This document shows positions 54,666-63,578 of a DNA stretch of 64,000 nt, one piece after another; within the stretch, counting starts at the first letter, position 1, and every line of letters begins with the position of its first letter. Source of the DNA: Elusimicrobiota bacterium (GTDB taxonomy: Bacteria > Elusimicrobiota > Elusimicrobia > UBA1565 > UBA9628); the NCBI GenBank assembly GCA_016218545.1, contig JACRDQ010000019.1, positions 124,001 to 188,000 on the forward strand, read 5' to 3'. The notes under the pieces were generated by a model. That model saw only the letters and a program-made list of their open reading frames with translations. It was not told where the DNA came from and did not search any database. A program made the position numbers and the translations under genes.

Positions 54666-55301
54666 ATGATTCGCTCCATGCGCAGTATAGCGGCGATCTT
54701 GCTGACGGCCGCCATGGCGGCCGCGCTTCCCGTGGCCGGCCAGGACCTGCCTTCAGGCGGAGAGGAGCTTCAACCTCCCGCCGAGGGAGAGGCCGCGCCC
54801 CCGGGCGACCGGCCCGGCGGTCAGGACCAAGGCGGCGGACAGGACGGTCCCGGCCCTGACGCTCCGTCCGGTCAGGACGGGGACGCTGACCCCGCGCCGC
54901 AGGACGGCTCCGGTCCCGCTCCCATGGACCAGTCCGGCCAGCCCGGGCCGGACGCGGCCGGCCAGGGTCAGGGAGGAACGCCGTCCGATTTCGAGCCCCA
55001 ACCTCCGGCTCCGGTCCAGCCGGGAGTCGCGGCGCAGAGCGAAGCCGGTCCCGAGACTGCGGCCAAGCCCAAGGCGAAGAAGAAAAAGAGCCGCAAGCCT
55101 GCTCCGGCTTCGGTCGAGGACCAGGCCGCGGCCCCCGTGATGGCGGCGCCGTCGGAGACCGAGGAGGCGCCCGCTGCCAAGCCGGTCAAGGCGCGCAAGG
55201 TCCGGGGAGCCAGGGGCAAGGCCGCGGGGCAGGCCGTCTCGGCGCGCAAGCCCGCGGCTTCCGCCCTTCCGGAGACGCCGTTCTCGCCCTCGATGCCCTA
55301 G
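54666..55301 (+). CDS. Secreted Pro/Gly/Gln-rich low-complexity protein
   Basis: A 211-residue exported protein with a signal peptide (MRSIAAILLTAAMAAALPVAGQ; the start may be ATG 54666 or 54678). The mature part is entirely low-complexity: residues about 35-125 are Gly/Pro/Gln/Asp-rich (GQDQGGGQDGPGPDAPSGQD) and about 130-211 are Lys/Ala/Pro-rich (KPKAKKKKSRKP, KARKVRGARGKAAGQ). No domain is recognised. It resembles disordered envelope proteins; its stop overlaps the convergent batE-like stop by 4 nt. Confidence 0.6.
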   Translation: MIRSMRSIAAILLTAAMAAALPVAGQDLPSGGEELQPPAEGEAAPPGDRPGGQDQGGGQDGPGPDAPSGQDGDADPAPQDGSGPAPMDQSGQPGPDAAGQGQGGTPSDFEPQPPAPVQPGVAAQSEAGPETAAKPKAKKKKSRKPAPASVEDQAAAPVMAAPSETEEAPAAKPVKARKVRGARGKAAGQAVSARKPAASALPETPFSPSMP

Positions 55302-56065
55302 TGTCGGGCGATACGCTCGACTGATTCGGCGAGGATCCAGCCTTTGGCGCCTTCCTTGGCGAGGCCGATCTCCATCCAGCGTCCGTTCTCGGAGAGGACC
55401 TCGACCCGCCGGCCCTCCGGGGCGGTGAACGCCACGCTGAAGTTCTCGCCCGGCCCGCTGCGGATCTCCGCCGTGGGCTTGATGACCACGGCGCGTTCCG
55501 CGGGCTCGATGCCCGCGCGGGCGGCCCACCAGCCGCCGAAGAATATCCAGGCGGCCAGGGCCCCCGCCCCCCACCAGCCCACCGGCCCGGCGGCGGAGCG
55601 GCGCAACAGGGCCGCGCAGGCCAGCAGGAGCGCGGCCCAGGCGGCCAGCCAGTGCAGTCCCTCGAGCTCGCGGAGGGCGATGAGGTGGAACAGGTAGTGG
55701 ATGAAGGGCGGCACGCCGGGAGGGACGAGCTCCTCTCCCGCGCGCTTGAGCGCGAAATCGAGGTTGTAGCGGGTGTCCCGGTCCCGGGGTCTGAGGTCGA
55801 AGGCGCGCTGGTACTCGGCGATGGCCCTGCCCAGCTGCCCGTCCTTGAAGAGGGCGTTGCCGAGGTTGTAGTGCAGGGCGGCGCTGCGCGGGCGTGCTTC
55901 CAGCAGAGAGGCGTAGGCCGTCGCGGCCCCGCGATAATCCGAGGAGGCGTAGAGCTCGGCTGCCCGGGCGAAGGGGTCGGCTTCCGCGGCTTTTGCGGGA
56001 CGGACGGCCCCGCGGCCGATCAGCAGTCCCAGGCAGGCCGCGGCCAGGATGGGCCGCGCCTTCAT
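55298..56065 (-). CDS. batE: BatE-like TPR - SH3 protein
   Basis: A 255-residue protein of the Bat operon. A signal peptide (about 1-27) is followed by TPRs (about 32-110; AALHYNLGNALFKDGQLGRAIAEY). Two membrane helices (about 130-180) come next, then a bacterial SH3 domain (about 190-250; IKPTAEIRSGPGENFSVAFTAPEG, NGRWMEIGLAKEGAKGWI). This TPR-TM-SH3 layout is that of BatE. It overlaps batD by ATGA, making it the last gene of the moxR-bat operon. Confidence 0.85.
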   Translation of the reverse strand: MKARPILAAACLGLLIGRGAVRPAKAAEADPFARAAELYASSDYRGAATAYASLLEARPRSAALHYNLGNALFKDGQLGRAIAEYQRAFDLRPRDRDTRYNLDFALKRAGEELVPPGVPPFIHYLFHLIALRELEGLHWLAAWAALLLACAALLRRSAAGPVGWWGAGALAAWIFFGGWWAARAGIEPAERAVVIKPTAEIRSGPGENFSVAFTAPEGRRVEVLSENGRWMEIGLAKEGAKGWILAESVERIARH

Positions 56066-57876
56066 CGCGGCACCTCCTTCTCAAGCCGCTCGAGCACGGA
56101 GGAGAGCCTCTCGGCCGCGTCCGAGCCCTTGCCGTGCGAGGCCGCGGGCGCGAAGCGCAGCAGGTCGAGCTCCTCCCAGAGCTCCTTGACCGAGTCGAGC
56201 TCCCGGCCGAGGCCCGGGGCCTTGGACCCGAGGAGCTCCACGACCCTGCGCAGGGTGAGGCCCGAAGCCGGGGCGTCGAGCTTGTCCCCGAGGTAGCGGG
56301 TCAGCGCTTCCGAGAGCAGGGCGGCCGCCGCCTTGGGGTCCTTGGCCTTGAGGTCTTGGGCTTGGTGGATCCTCTTGCGCGCGGCCTTGAGAGCCCCGCG
56401 GAAGCGTCTTCCTTTGGGGTCGGAGGCCAGCTTCTCCTGGTACATCGTCATCGAGAGGACCGCCGCGAAGAGCAGGAACGGGAGCGTGTGGGCGTTGCCG
56501 CCGCCGGCGACGGTCTCGAGCACGCGCGTCGCAGAGGAGATGCCGGGAGAGGGCTTGAGGTAGCGGATGTCCTCGGACACCGTCGAGAGCCTGCCGGTCG
56601 GGGCCGCGGCCGTCGCGGCCCCCGAGGCGTCGCCCTCTCCGACCTTGAGGAGGATGGGCGGGGTCGAGGCCTGGATGTACTGCCCTTTCGCCGGGTCGAA
56701 GTAGTGGAACGAGACCGAGGGGATCATCAGGGGGCCGGACACCTTGGGGACGAGCACGGTCTTGAAGACCTTCGAGCCGTTGACCACGTCCTTGGCCCGG
56801 TCGAGGCTCATGGAGCTGACCGTGTCGTAGACCCTGAAGGAAGGCATGGGCGGCAGCCGGACCTCGCCCAGGGCCTTGACGTTGCCGGTGCCCTGCACCG
56901 TCACGGTCAGGTTGACGGCTTCGCCCGCCTTGGGATCCGTGCGGTCGACCGCGGCCGTGATGCCGAAGCGGCCCACCGCGCCGGTGAAGTCCGGCGGCTT
57001 GCCCGCGGACGGCAGGGCCTCGGCGCGGAGCTCGACCGGCTCGGAGGAGAGGACCTTGTCCTCGGACCCCACGAAGCCCTGGGAGAAGAAGCGCTGGAAG
57101 AAGTCCGGGGCGTAGGGGTCGATCGTGACGTCTTTCTGGACCTGGGCGCGCACGGTGGCCGGCCCGATGACGAGCTTGCCCGCGCTCGCGGGGAAGAGCG
57201 CGGTCCGGATCTCCGAGTAGTAGTAGCTGCGGCCGCGGTGCTCGACGGTGCCGTGGCGCTCCGGGGGCAGGTCCTCGGCTAGGAACCCCGAGATCTTCGG
57301 CGCGTCGTACTGCGGGTTGCCCAGGAGCTGGACCGAGGTGAAGAACTTGACGGAGAGGGTGACCTGCTCGTTGACGTAGGGCTTCTTCTTGTCCACGTCG
57401 GCCATCACGAAGATGTCCGGGGCGCCCGGGGTCGGACGGGATCCGGAGGGCGAGGGCTTGGGACTGGCGGGACCTTGGCCCGGGACCCGGGCCCCGGCCG
57501 GGGGCACGACCTCGATCTCGATGGAGTCGGTCTGCACCGTGGTCCCTTCCGCCGTGAGCGTGACCGGGCCGATGACCGCCTTGCCCACGAAGCGGGGCAC
57601 GAGGACGTAGGTGTAGACGATGGAACTCGAGACCTTCCCGTTGATGAAGGAGATGTTGTGGCTGCTGGCCGAGTCGTAGACGCTGAAGTTGGGCAAAGAC
57701 GGGAGCTTCGGGTTCGGCATGGAGGTATGGGGACCTGCGACCGAGACCTCCAGCACGATCTGGTCGTTGAGGGCGACCGAGGTCTTGTCCACGGAGGCGT
57801 GGATGAGGATGTCCGCCCCCCGCGCCTGGGGAGCGGCCAGGGCCAGCGAGGCGGCGAGGAGGAAGGCTCGGGTCAC
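56062..57876 (-). CDS. batD: BatD-like oxygen-tolerance family protein
   Basis: A 604-residue membrane protein. A signal peptide (about 1-20) leads into several Ig-like periplasmic domains, with motifs such as IHASVDKTSVALNDQIVLEVSV, YVLVPRFVGKAVIGPVTLTAEG, DVDKKKPYVNEQVTLSVKFF and AVDRTDPKAGEAVNLTVTVQG. A membrane helix near 455-470 and a cytoplasmic C-terminal part follow (LKAKDPKAAAALLSEALTRYL). These match BatD. It is cotranslated with the BatC-like and BatE-like genes (ATGA overlaps). The Bat system is thought to protect against stress or assist envelope protein folding; mechanism unproven. Confidence 0.92.
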   Translation of the reverse strand: MTRAFLLAASLALAAPQARGADILIHASVDKTSVALNDQIVLEVSVAGPHTSMPNPKLPSLPNFSVYDSASSHNISFINGKVSSSIVYTYVLVPRFVGKAVIGPVTLTAEGTTVQTDSIEIEVVPPAGARVPGQGPASPKPSPSGSRPTPGAPDIFVMADVDKKKPYVNEQVTLSVKFFTSVQLLGNPQYDAPKISGFLAEDLPPERHGTVEHRGRSYYYSEIRTALFPASAGKLVIGPATVRAQVQKDVTIDPYAPDFFQRFFSQGFVGSEDKVLSSEPVELRAEALPSAGKPPDFTGAVGRFGITAAVDRTDPKAGEAVNLTVTVQGTGNVKALGEVRLPPMPSFRVYDTVSSMSLDRAKDVVNGSKVFKTVLVPKVSGPLMIPSVSFHYFDPAKGQYIQASTPPILLKVGEGDASGAATAAAPTGRLSTVSEDIRYLKPSPGISSATRVLETVAGGGNAHTLPFLLFAAVLSMTMYQEKLASDPKGRRFRGALKAARKRIHQAQDLKAKDPKAAAALLSEALTRYLGDKLDAPASGLTLRRVVELLGSKAPGLGRELDSVKELWEELDLLRFAPAASHGKGSDAAERLSSVLERLEKEVPR

Positions 57877-58556
57877 CAGTCCTCCTTGACCCGGGGACGC
57901 TCCTTCTGTCCCGCGGACTGCTGCATCATCTGCTGCTGGGCGGCCTTCTCCTTCTCCGCGGCCGCGCTCATGATGCGCTCCGCGTCCTCCTTCTGCATCT
58001 GGTCCATGGGCCGCGTCGCGGGGTCGGGGGTCTTGCCCTGCTCCTTGGGCTGCTCATCCTTGTCCCCCTGGTCCTTCTTGTCGTCCTTCTTGTCCTTCTT
58101 GGGGTCGGGGCACTGCTTGGGGGGGTTCTTCTGGCTGCGCAGGGCCAGGGCTAGGTTGTAGCGCGCGTCCTCGTCGTCCGAGTCGAGGATGAGGGCGGAC
58201 CGATACGAGCGCGCCGCGGCTTTGTAGTCCCCCTGCTGGTAGCGCGCGTTGCCGGCGTTGTAGTGGCTGCCGGAGCGCAGGGCCGGCGGCAGGCCATCCG
58301 CGGTCAGGGCGGTGTAGGCGCCGGCGGCCTGATCGAGCTCGGAGAGCCGGTAGAGGGCGTTGCCGCTGTTGAAGACGGGCCGCGGGTCGGCCGGGGCGTC
58401 CTTGGCCGCGCGCGAATACTGCTCGAGGGACTCGACGTACTTTTCCTTCTTGTAGAGGGAGTTGCCCTTGCGCAGCTGGGCCTCGGAGGCTTGGGCCTGG
58501 ACGGCCGGGAAGGCAGCGAGCAGGCAGAGCGCCAAGGTCTTGCTCAAGAGTCTCAT
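57873..58556 (-). CDS. batC: BatC-like TPR protein
   Basis: A 227-residue exported protein with a signal peptide (about 1-23) and three TPR-like repeats (about 25-135; EAQLRKGNSLYKKEKYVESL, VFNSGNALYRLSELDQAAGAY, HYNAGNARYQQGDYKAAARSY). A Lys/Asp/Gln-rich tail (about 145-227) contains repeats such as KKDKKDDKKDQGDKDEQ. The protein is typical of BatC-type components between the vWA proteins and BatD. Confidence 0.85.
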   Translation of the reverse strand: MRLLSKTLALCLLAAFPAVQAQASEAQLRKGNSLYKKEKYVESLEQYSRAAKDAPADPRPVFNSGNALYRLSELDQAAGAYTALTADGLPPALRSGSHYNAGNARYQQGDYKAAARSYRSALILDSDDEDARYNLALALRSQKNPPKQCPDPKKDKKDDKKDQGDKDEQPKEQGKTPDPATRPMDQMQKEDAERIMSAAAEKEKAAQQQMMQQSAGQKERPRVKEDW

Positions 58557-59632
58557 GGGAGTCGCGCGCCCCGGGGCTCGCCGGAGCGACCGTCATTATA
58601 GGAGATTCCCCCTCCCTGCCGCCCGTTCCGAGGGGCGGTCTCCGGGACCAGGAGTTCGGCGAGCAGGAAGAGGAACGCCAGGGCCAGGGGAATCATGAAC
58701 TTGTTCTTGTAGCGCTGGCTGTGGCCGGTGACGGCCTGGGACCGCTCGAGGGCCGCGATGCGGGATGCGATCTCCGAGGCCTCGACCTCGCCCAAAGACG
58801 AGCGGTAGTAGGTTCCTCCGGAGACCGAGGCGGCCTCGATGAGGGAGGGCTCCCCGAGCCGGCTGATCACGGTGCCGCCGCTGGCGTCCTTCTTGTAGCC
58901 GAGGACCGAGCCGTCCTCCCCCTTGAGCGGGATGGGCTCCCCCTCCGGGGTCCCGATGCCGACCGGGATGACCTGGATGCCCGCGGCTCCTGCCCGGCGC
59001 GCGGACTCCACGACCCGGGCGGGGCCGTCCACGGTGTCCTCGCCATCGGTGAGGAGGACGATCGCCTTGCCTCCGGGATAGCGCTCGAGCGCGGCCGCTG
59101 AGAGGTCGAGGGCCCTGGCGACGGCGGTGCCGGGCCTGGGGAGCGCGTCGACCTTCACGTTCTGCAGGATCTGCTTGGCCGCGTCGATGTCCATGGTGAC
59201 CGGGCAGAAGACCGCGGGCTCTCCTGCGAAGGCCACGATGCCGACCCTGTTGCCCCGGAGCTGCTCGAGCAGGAGCGAGAGCTCGGCCTTGGCCTTCTCG
59301 AGGCGGCTGGGCTTGACGTCCTCGGTCAGCATGGAGAGCGAGAGGTCCAGTGCGATGACGACGTGCCTCATGGGAGCGGCGGTCTCCACGAGCTCGACCC
59401 CCCACTGCGGTCCGGCGAGGGCGAGCACGATGAAGGATAGCCCGCAGGCCTGCAGGGCCGCCTTGAGGCGGCGGCGGAGCGCGGTCTCCTCAGGCAGGAG
59501 CCGGCCGATGGTCGCAGGCACGCCCATGGCCTGGGTGAGGGCCCTGCGCGCCCTGCCCGCCCACCAGAAGGCGGCGAGGGCTCCTCCGAGGACCGGGAGG
59601 AGGAGGAGGAGGCGCAAGGGGTCCCGGAACAC
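58553..59632 (-). CDS. batB: BatB-like vWA membrane protein
   Basis: A 359-residue protein starting with GTG 59632 that overlaps the batA stop (TAGTG). It has an N-terminal membrane helix (about 7-26), a second helix (about 55-75) and a vWA domain (about 85-300). The MIDAS motif is ALDLSLSML with TDGEDT, consistent with metal-dependent adhesion. A C-terminal membrane helix (about 320-340, MIPLALAFLFLLAELLV) closes the protein. Confidence 0.93.
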   Translation of the reverse strand: MFRDPLRLLLLLPVLGGALAAFWWAGRARRALTQAMGVPATIGRLLPEETALRRRLKAALQACGLSFIVLALAGPQWGVELVETAAPMRHVVIALDLSLSMLTEDVKPSRLEKAKAELSLLLEQLRGNRVGIVAFAGEPAVFCPVTMDIDAAKQILQNVKVDALPRPGTAVARALDLSAAALERYPGGKAIVLLTDGEDTVDGPARVVESARRAGAAGIQVIPVGIGTPEGEPIPLKGEDGSVLGYKKDASGGTVISRLGEPSLIEAASVSGGTYYRSSLGEVEASEIASRIAALERSQAVTGHSQRYKNKFMIPLALAFLFLLAELLVPETAPRNGRQGGGISYNDGRSGEPRGARLP

Positions 59633-60618
59633 TAGGGCCACCTCAGCAGGAAGATGTTGGAGAGGGCGAGCTCCACGATGAGGAGGAGGACGGCCAGGCC
59701 CACGGGCAGCGCGTAGCGGTCCGCCCTGGAGACGATCTCCGGGAGCTTCACCTTGGTCTTCTCGAGCCGGTCGATCTCGGCGTAGACGTCCCGGAGCTCC
59801 TGGAGGCTCGTGGCGCGCCAGTAGCGGCCGTCGGTCATGCGCGCGATCTCGTTGAGGATGTCCTCGTCGAGGTCGTCCCGCACCCGCACCATGACGCGCC
59901 CGAACTTCGGGTCGTCGACGGGCATGAGGGCCTCCCCCCGCTTGGCGCAGCCGATCGTGTAGACCTTGATGCCGTAGGTCTTGGCGACCTTGGCCGCGGT
60001 GACGGGGTCGATGATCCCGGTGTTGTGGCGGCCGTCCGTGAGGAGGATGAGGACCTTGCTCTTGCCGTCGGAGTTCCTGATGTGGTTCACCCCGGTCACG
60101 ATGCCGTCCCCGATGGCGGTCCCGTCGGCGTGCGTCATGCCCGGCTCGAGCTCCGCGATGCGGCCGGTCAGCGCGTCGTAGTCGATGGTGAGCGGGCAGG
60201 AGAGCATGGCCGCGCCTCCGAAGATCACCAGGCCGACGCGGTCCTGGGCCCTGCCCCGGACGAAGCGGACGGCGGTGTCCTTGGCGGCGAAGAGCCGGTT
60301 CTCCGGCTGGAAGTCCAGCGCGTTCATGCTCGTGGAGGTGTCGATGACCAGCATGATGTCGATGCCTTCTCCGACGCCCTGGTTCCGGCTGGAGACCTGC
60401 TGGGGCCGGGCCAGGCCGAAGGCGATGAGGACCAGGGCAGCGGTCTTGAGCGCCGGGGGCAGGACGCGGGCGGCCTCGGAGCGCCAGGAAGGCTTGAGTC
60501 CGTGCACCCTGGGGAAGGGGAGCGCGCTGCGCCGTCCCTCGAAGCGGCGCAGCGCCCACCAGCCCGCGGCGAGCGCGGCCAGGGCCAGGACCAGGACGTA
60601 GGGGTAGGCCAGGATCAT
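59632..60618 (-). CDS. batA: BatA-like vWA membrane protein
   Basis: A 328-residue protein with N-terminal membrane helices (about 4-20 and 50-70), a vWA domain (about 85-290) and a C-terminal helix (about 305-325). The MIDAS residues are in VIDTSTSMNALDF and LTDGRHNTG; ARPQQVSSRNQGVGEGIDIMLV is the usual lead-in. ATGA overlap with the upstream DUF4381-like gene. It is the first of the two vWA proteins in the operon. Confidence 0.94.
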   Translation of the reverse strand: MILAYPYVLVLALAALAAGWWALRRFEGRRSALPFPRVHGLKPSWRSEAARVLPPALKTAALVLIAFGLARPQQVSSRNQGVGEGIDIMLVIDTSTSMNALDFQPENRLFAAKDTAVRFVRGRAQDRVGLVIFGGAAMLSCPLTIDYDALTGRIAELEPGMTHADGTAIGDGIVTGVNHIRNSDGKSKVLILLTDGRHNTGIIDPVTAAKVAKTYGIKVYTIGCAKRGEALMPVDDPKFGRVMVRVRDDLDEDILNEIARMTDGRYWRATSLQELRDVYAEIDRLEKTKVKLPEIVSRADRYALPVGLAVLLLIVELALSNIFLLRWP

Positions 60619-61565
60619 GGCTCGGTCCCGACGGACTGGGGTGCCAGGTCCTTCGGCGCGGAGTCGCGCACGATGGCTCGGCCGGCCGCGATCTCCCGCT
60701 CGCCCAGACCGGGCTCCGGCTTCCACTTGGCGAACTTGGCGAGATCGGCCCGGTCGAAGAGGTCCTTGACCTCGGAGAGCAGGCGCCTGTCGAGGGAGAG
60801 GTCCCTGAGGCTCCGGAAGAGCTCGGTGGTGGTGCGGCGCAGTGCCGGCACGCCGTAGCGCCGCTCCACGTAGACCCGGAGGATGTCCGTCAGTTTGATG
60901 TAGAACTCGTTGTAGCGCGCCTGGTCCCAGAGCCCAGAGCTCTGCAGGGAGGCGAGCTCCTCCTGCGCGATGACGTGGGCCGGACGGGTGTCGACGGCGG
61001 CGGCGGGGGAGGCGGGTCCCGGGGACGAAGTCTTGCGCCGCTTCCAGAGCAGGTAGGCGGCGGCCAGGAGAGCCGCCAGCAGGAGCCAGGGCCAGAGCGC
61101 GGGCCGGGCCGACATGAGGGACTTGATGTCCTTGAGCTGGGGTTCCTGTCCCAGGTCCGGTTCAGGCACCGAGACCGTGAACGGAGGGCTCTCGAGCCGA
61201 CCCGGAACCCCGGCTCCGCTCGTCTGCCAGAAGACGCGGACCGGGATCTTCCCCACGTCGAGGGGAAGGAGCTCCAAGGAGTACTTCAGCTCGCGCAGGG
61301 CGCCGGCCGTGCCTTCTTCGAGCAGCTCCGCCCGCGTGATGGCGTAGGAGTCGGTCGTGGAGGCCTGCAGGTCGGGGAGGACCTCGAGGCCGGGGGGCGC
61401 CACCACCAAGGCGCTCACCTTCATGGGCACGCCGAGGCTCGCCGTGGCGGTGGCGGGGCGCACGTCGAATCGGACCGGGAGCTCGGCCGCGGCGACGGGC
61501 CGGGGCACGGCGCAGAGCGCCGCCCAAGCGCCGGCCAGCGTCGCAGCCAGGACGCTCGGCCTCAT
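60615..61565 (-). CDS. DUF4381-like membrane protein of the Bat operon
   Basis: A 316-residue protein with a signal peptide (about 1-26) and a beta-rich periplasmic domain (about 28-140; VRFDVRPATATASLGVPMKV). One membrane helix (about 158-176, ALWPWLLLAALLAAAYLLW) and a cytoplasmic region follow, with YNEFYIKLTDILRVYVERRYGVPALRRTTTELF (residues about 221-253), which resembles DUF4381. It sits between the DUF58 protein and batA, as DUF4381 genes usually do. Confidence 0.8.
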   Translation of the reverse strand: MRPSVLAATLAGAWAALCAVPRPVAAAELPVRFDVRPATATASLGVPMKVSALVVAPPGLEVLPDLQASTTDSYAITRAELLEEGTAGALRELKYSLELLPLDVGKIPVRVFWQTSGAGVPGRLESPPFTVSVPEPDLGQEPQLKDIKSLMSARPALWPWLLLAALLAAAYLLWKRRKTSSPGPASPAAAVDTRPAHVIAQEELASLQSSGLWDQARYNEFYIKLTDILRVYVERRYGVPALRRTTTELFRSLRDLSLDRRLLSEVKDLFDRADLAKFAKWKPEPGLGEREIAAGRAIVRDSAPKDLAPQSVGTEP

Positions 61566-61566
61566 G

Positions 61567-62526
61567 TCAGTGCCTGAGCCTCAGGGCCCTCTTCTGGAAG
61601 AATCGCACGATGGGGTCGATGAAGGGCTGGGAGGTGTCGACGCGGATGTGCTCGATGCCGGCGAGGCTGAAGATGCGCTCCAGGGCCGCGAGCCGGGCCT
61701 CCTCCGAGCGCTTGTACGAGGAGAGCGAGGCGGCGTCCGAGGCGTCGAAGAGGACGCGCTCTCCGGTCTCCGGGTCGTCGAACTCGAGCAGGGCGCCCGC
61801 GCGAGGGAGGGTCCGTTCCCGCGGGTCGGTGACGAGGACGGGCACCACGTCGTGCTTGAGTGAGGCGAGCTTCAGGGCCTTCTTGAGCCTCTCGGACGGC
61901 GCGGCCGAGGCCCCCCCCGCCTTTCCCGCGGCCGCCGCGCCTTCCCGGAAGTCGGAGATGAGGAATAGGATGGAGCTGCGCTTGAGCACCCGCACCATGG
62001 TCTCCAGGCACGCGGCCAGGTCGGTCCCGCGCCGCTCGGGCTCGAAGGCGAGGACGTCGCGGATGATGTGGAGGACGTGCTTGCGCCCCTTCTTGGGCGG
62101 CACGTACTCCTCGATGCCGTCCGTGAAGAGGAAGAGGCCCGCCTTGTCGTTGTTCTGGAGGGCCGAGAAGGCCAGCACCGCCGCGATCTCCGCGGAGACC
62201 TCCTTCTTGAGGGCGGCGCCGCTGCCGAAGAACTGGGAGCCGGAGAGGTCGCAGGCGATGACCGCGGTGAGCTCGCGCTCCTCCGTGTACTGCTTGACGA
62301 AGGGCCGGCCCATCCGGGCCGTCACGTTCCAGTCGATGGTGCGGACGTCGTCCCCGGGCGAGTATTCCCGGACCTCGCTGAACTCCATGCCCCGGCCCTT
62401 GAAGACGCTCAGGTACTCGCCGGCGAAGGTCTCGGTGACCAGCCGGTCCGTCATGATCTCGATGCGGCGGACCTGGGCGAGCAGTTCCTTGTTGAGCGTG
62501 GTGCGGGTTTCGCGCATGTGGTTCAA
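61567..62526 (-). CDS. DUF58 (vWA-related) protein
   Basis: A 319-residue protein of the DUF58 family. The family block EFSEVREYSPGDDVRTIDWNVTARMGRPFVKQYTEERE (about 49-86) is intact. The vWA-like core retains a DxSxS site (CDLSGSQFF). In the MoxR-DUF58-Bat systems it acts downstream of the MoxR ATPase. It starts 49 nt after the moxR stop. Confidence 0.94.
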   Translation of the reverse strand: MNHMRETRTTLNKELLAQVRRIEIMTDRLVTETFAGEYLSVFKGRGMEFSEVREYSPGDDVRTIDWNVTARMGRPFVKQYTEERELTAVIACDLSGSQFFGSGAALKKEVSAEIAAVLAFSALQNNDKAGLFLFTDGIEEYVPPKKGRKHVLHIIRDVLAFEPERRGTDLAACLETMVRVLKRSSILFLISDFREGAAAAGKAGGASAAPSERLKKALKLASLKHDVVPVLVTDPRERTLPRAGALLEFDDPETGERVLFDASDAASLSSYKRSEEARLAALERIFSLAGIEHIRVDTSQPFIDPIVRFFQKRALRLRH

Positions 62527-62575
62527 AGGCCGAGCATGGGGTGCGGGAGTCCTTCCGCGGGCGCTCCCGCGGATA

Positions 62576-63565
62576 TTAGGGCACTTCCACGGTCTCGAAG
62601 ATGGTCTGGATGATCTTCTCCGAGGTGAGGTTCTCCGCCTCCGCTTCGTAGCTCAGGATGACCCGGTGCCGCAGGACGTCGGCGCCGATGGACTTGACGT
62701 CCTCGGGGGTGACGTAGCCGCGCCCGCTCAGGAAGGCGTAGGCCTTGGCGGCCTGGGCCAGGTAGATGGTCGCGCGGGGGCTGGCGCCGTAGGAGATGAG
62801 GCTCTTGAACGACGCGAGCTTATGGCCCTCGGGGTCGCGGGTGGCGAACACGAGGTCGACGATATAGGTCTTGATCTTCTCGTCCAGGTAGATCTCGGAG
62901 ACGGTCTTGCGCGCCTTGATGATGTGCTTGGGGTCGGCGACCTTCTGGGCGACGGGCACGGCCGCGCCCGTCATGCGCTCGAGGATGCTGCGCTCCTCGG
63001 TCTTCGACGGGTAGGTGATGCGGAGCTTGAGCATGAACCGGTCCACCTGCGCCTCGGGGAGAGGGTAGGTCCCCTCCTGCTCGATGGGGTTCTGGGTGGC
63101 GAGCACGAGGAAGAGCTCGGGGAGGGCGTAGGTCGTCGTGCCGATGGTGACGTGGCGCTCCTGCATGGCCTCGAGGAGGGCGCTCTGGACCTTGGCCGGG
63201 GCCCGGTTGATCTCGTCGGCGAGGATGAGGTTGGAGAAGATCGGTCCGCGCCGCACCGCGAACTCGGATTCCTTGGGGTTGAAGATCATGGTCCCGGTCA
63301 GGTCCGCGGGAAGGAGGTCGGGCGTGAACTGGATGCGCGAGTAGCCGGCCTCGATCGTCTGCGCCACGGTCTTGATGGCCAGGGTCTTGGCCAGACCGGG
63401 GACGCCCTCGAGCAGGATGTGCCCGTTGGCCAGCAGGCCCACGAGGATGCGGTCGACGGTCTCCTCCTGGCCGACGATGACCCGGGCGATCTCGCGCTTG
63501 ATCTCCGCGATGAAATGGCTCTCGTCTGCGACCCGCTTGTTGATCTCCTTGATTCCCAGCTCCAT
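62576..63565 (-). CDS. moxR: MoxR-family AAA+ ATPase
   Basis: A 329-residue AAA+ protein. Walker A is LEGVPGLAKTLAIKTVA, Walker B is LADEINRAPAKVQSALLEAMQE, sensor I is LATQNPIEQEGTYPLPEAQVDRF and the arginine/sensor II region is YGASPRATIYLAQAAKA. MoxR proteins are chaperone-like ATPases acting on vWA partners, here supplied by DUF58 and BatA/B. It heads the moxR-bat operon. Confidence 0.96.
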   Translation of the reverse strand: MELGIKEINKRVADESHFIAEIKREIARVIVGQEETVDRILVGLLANGHILLEGVPGLAKTLAIKTVAQTIEAGYSRIQFTPDLLPADLTGTMIFNPKESEFAVRRGPIFSNLILADEINRAPAKVQSALLEAMQERHVTIGTTTYALPELFLVLATQNPIEQEGTYPLPEAQVDRFMLKLRITYPSKTEERSILERMTGAAVPVAQKVADPKHIIKARKTVSEIYLDEKIKTYIVDLVFATRDPEGHKLASFKSLISYGASPRATIYLAQAAKAYAFLSGRGYVTPEDVKSIGADVLRHRVILSYEAEAENLTSEKIIQTIFETVEVP

Positions 63566-63578
63566 TGGTGACCTCGCG

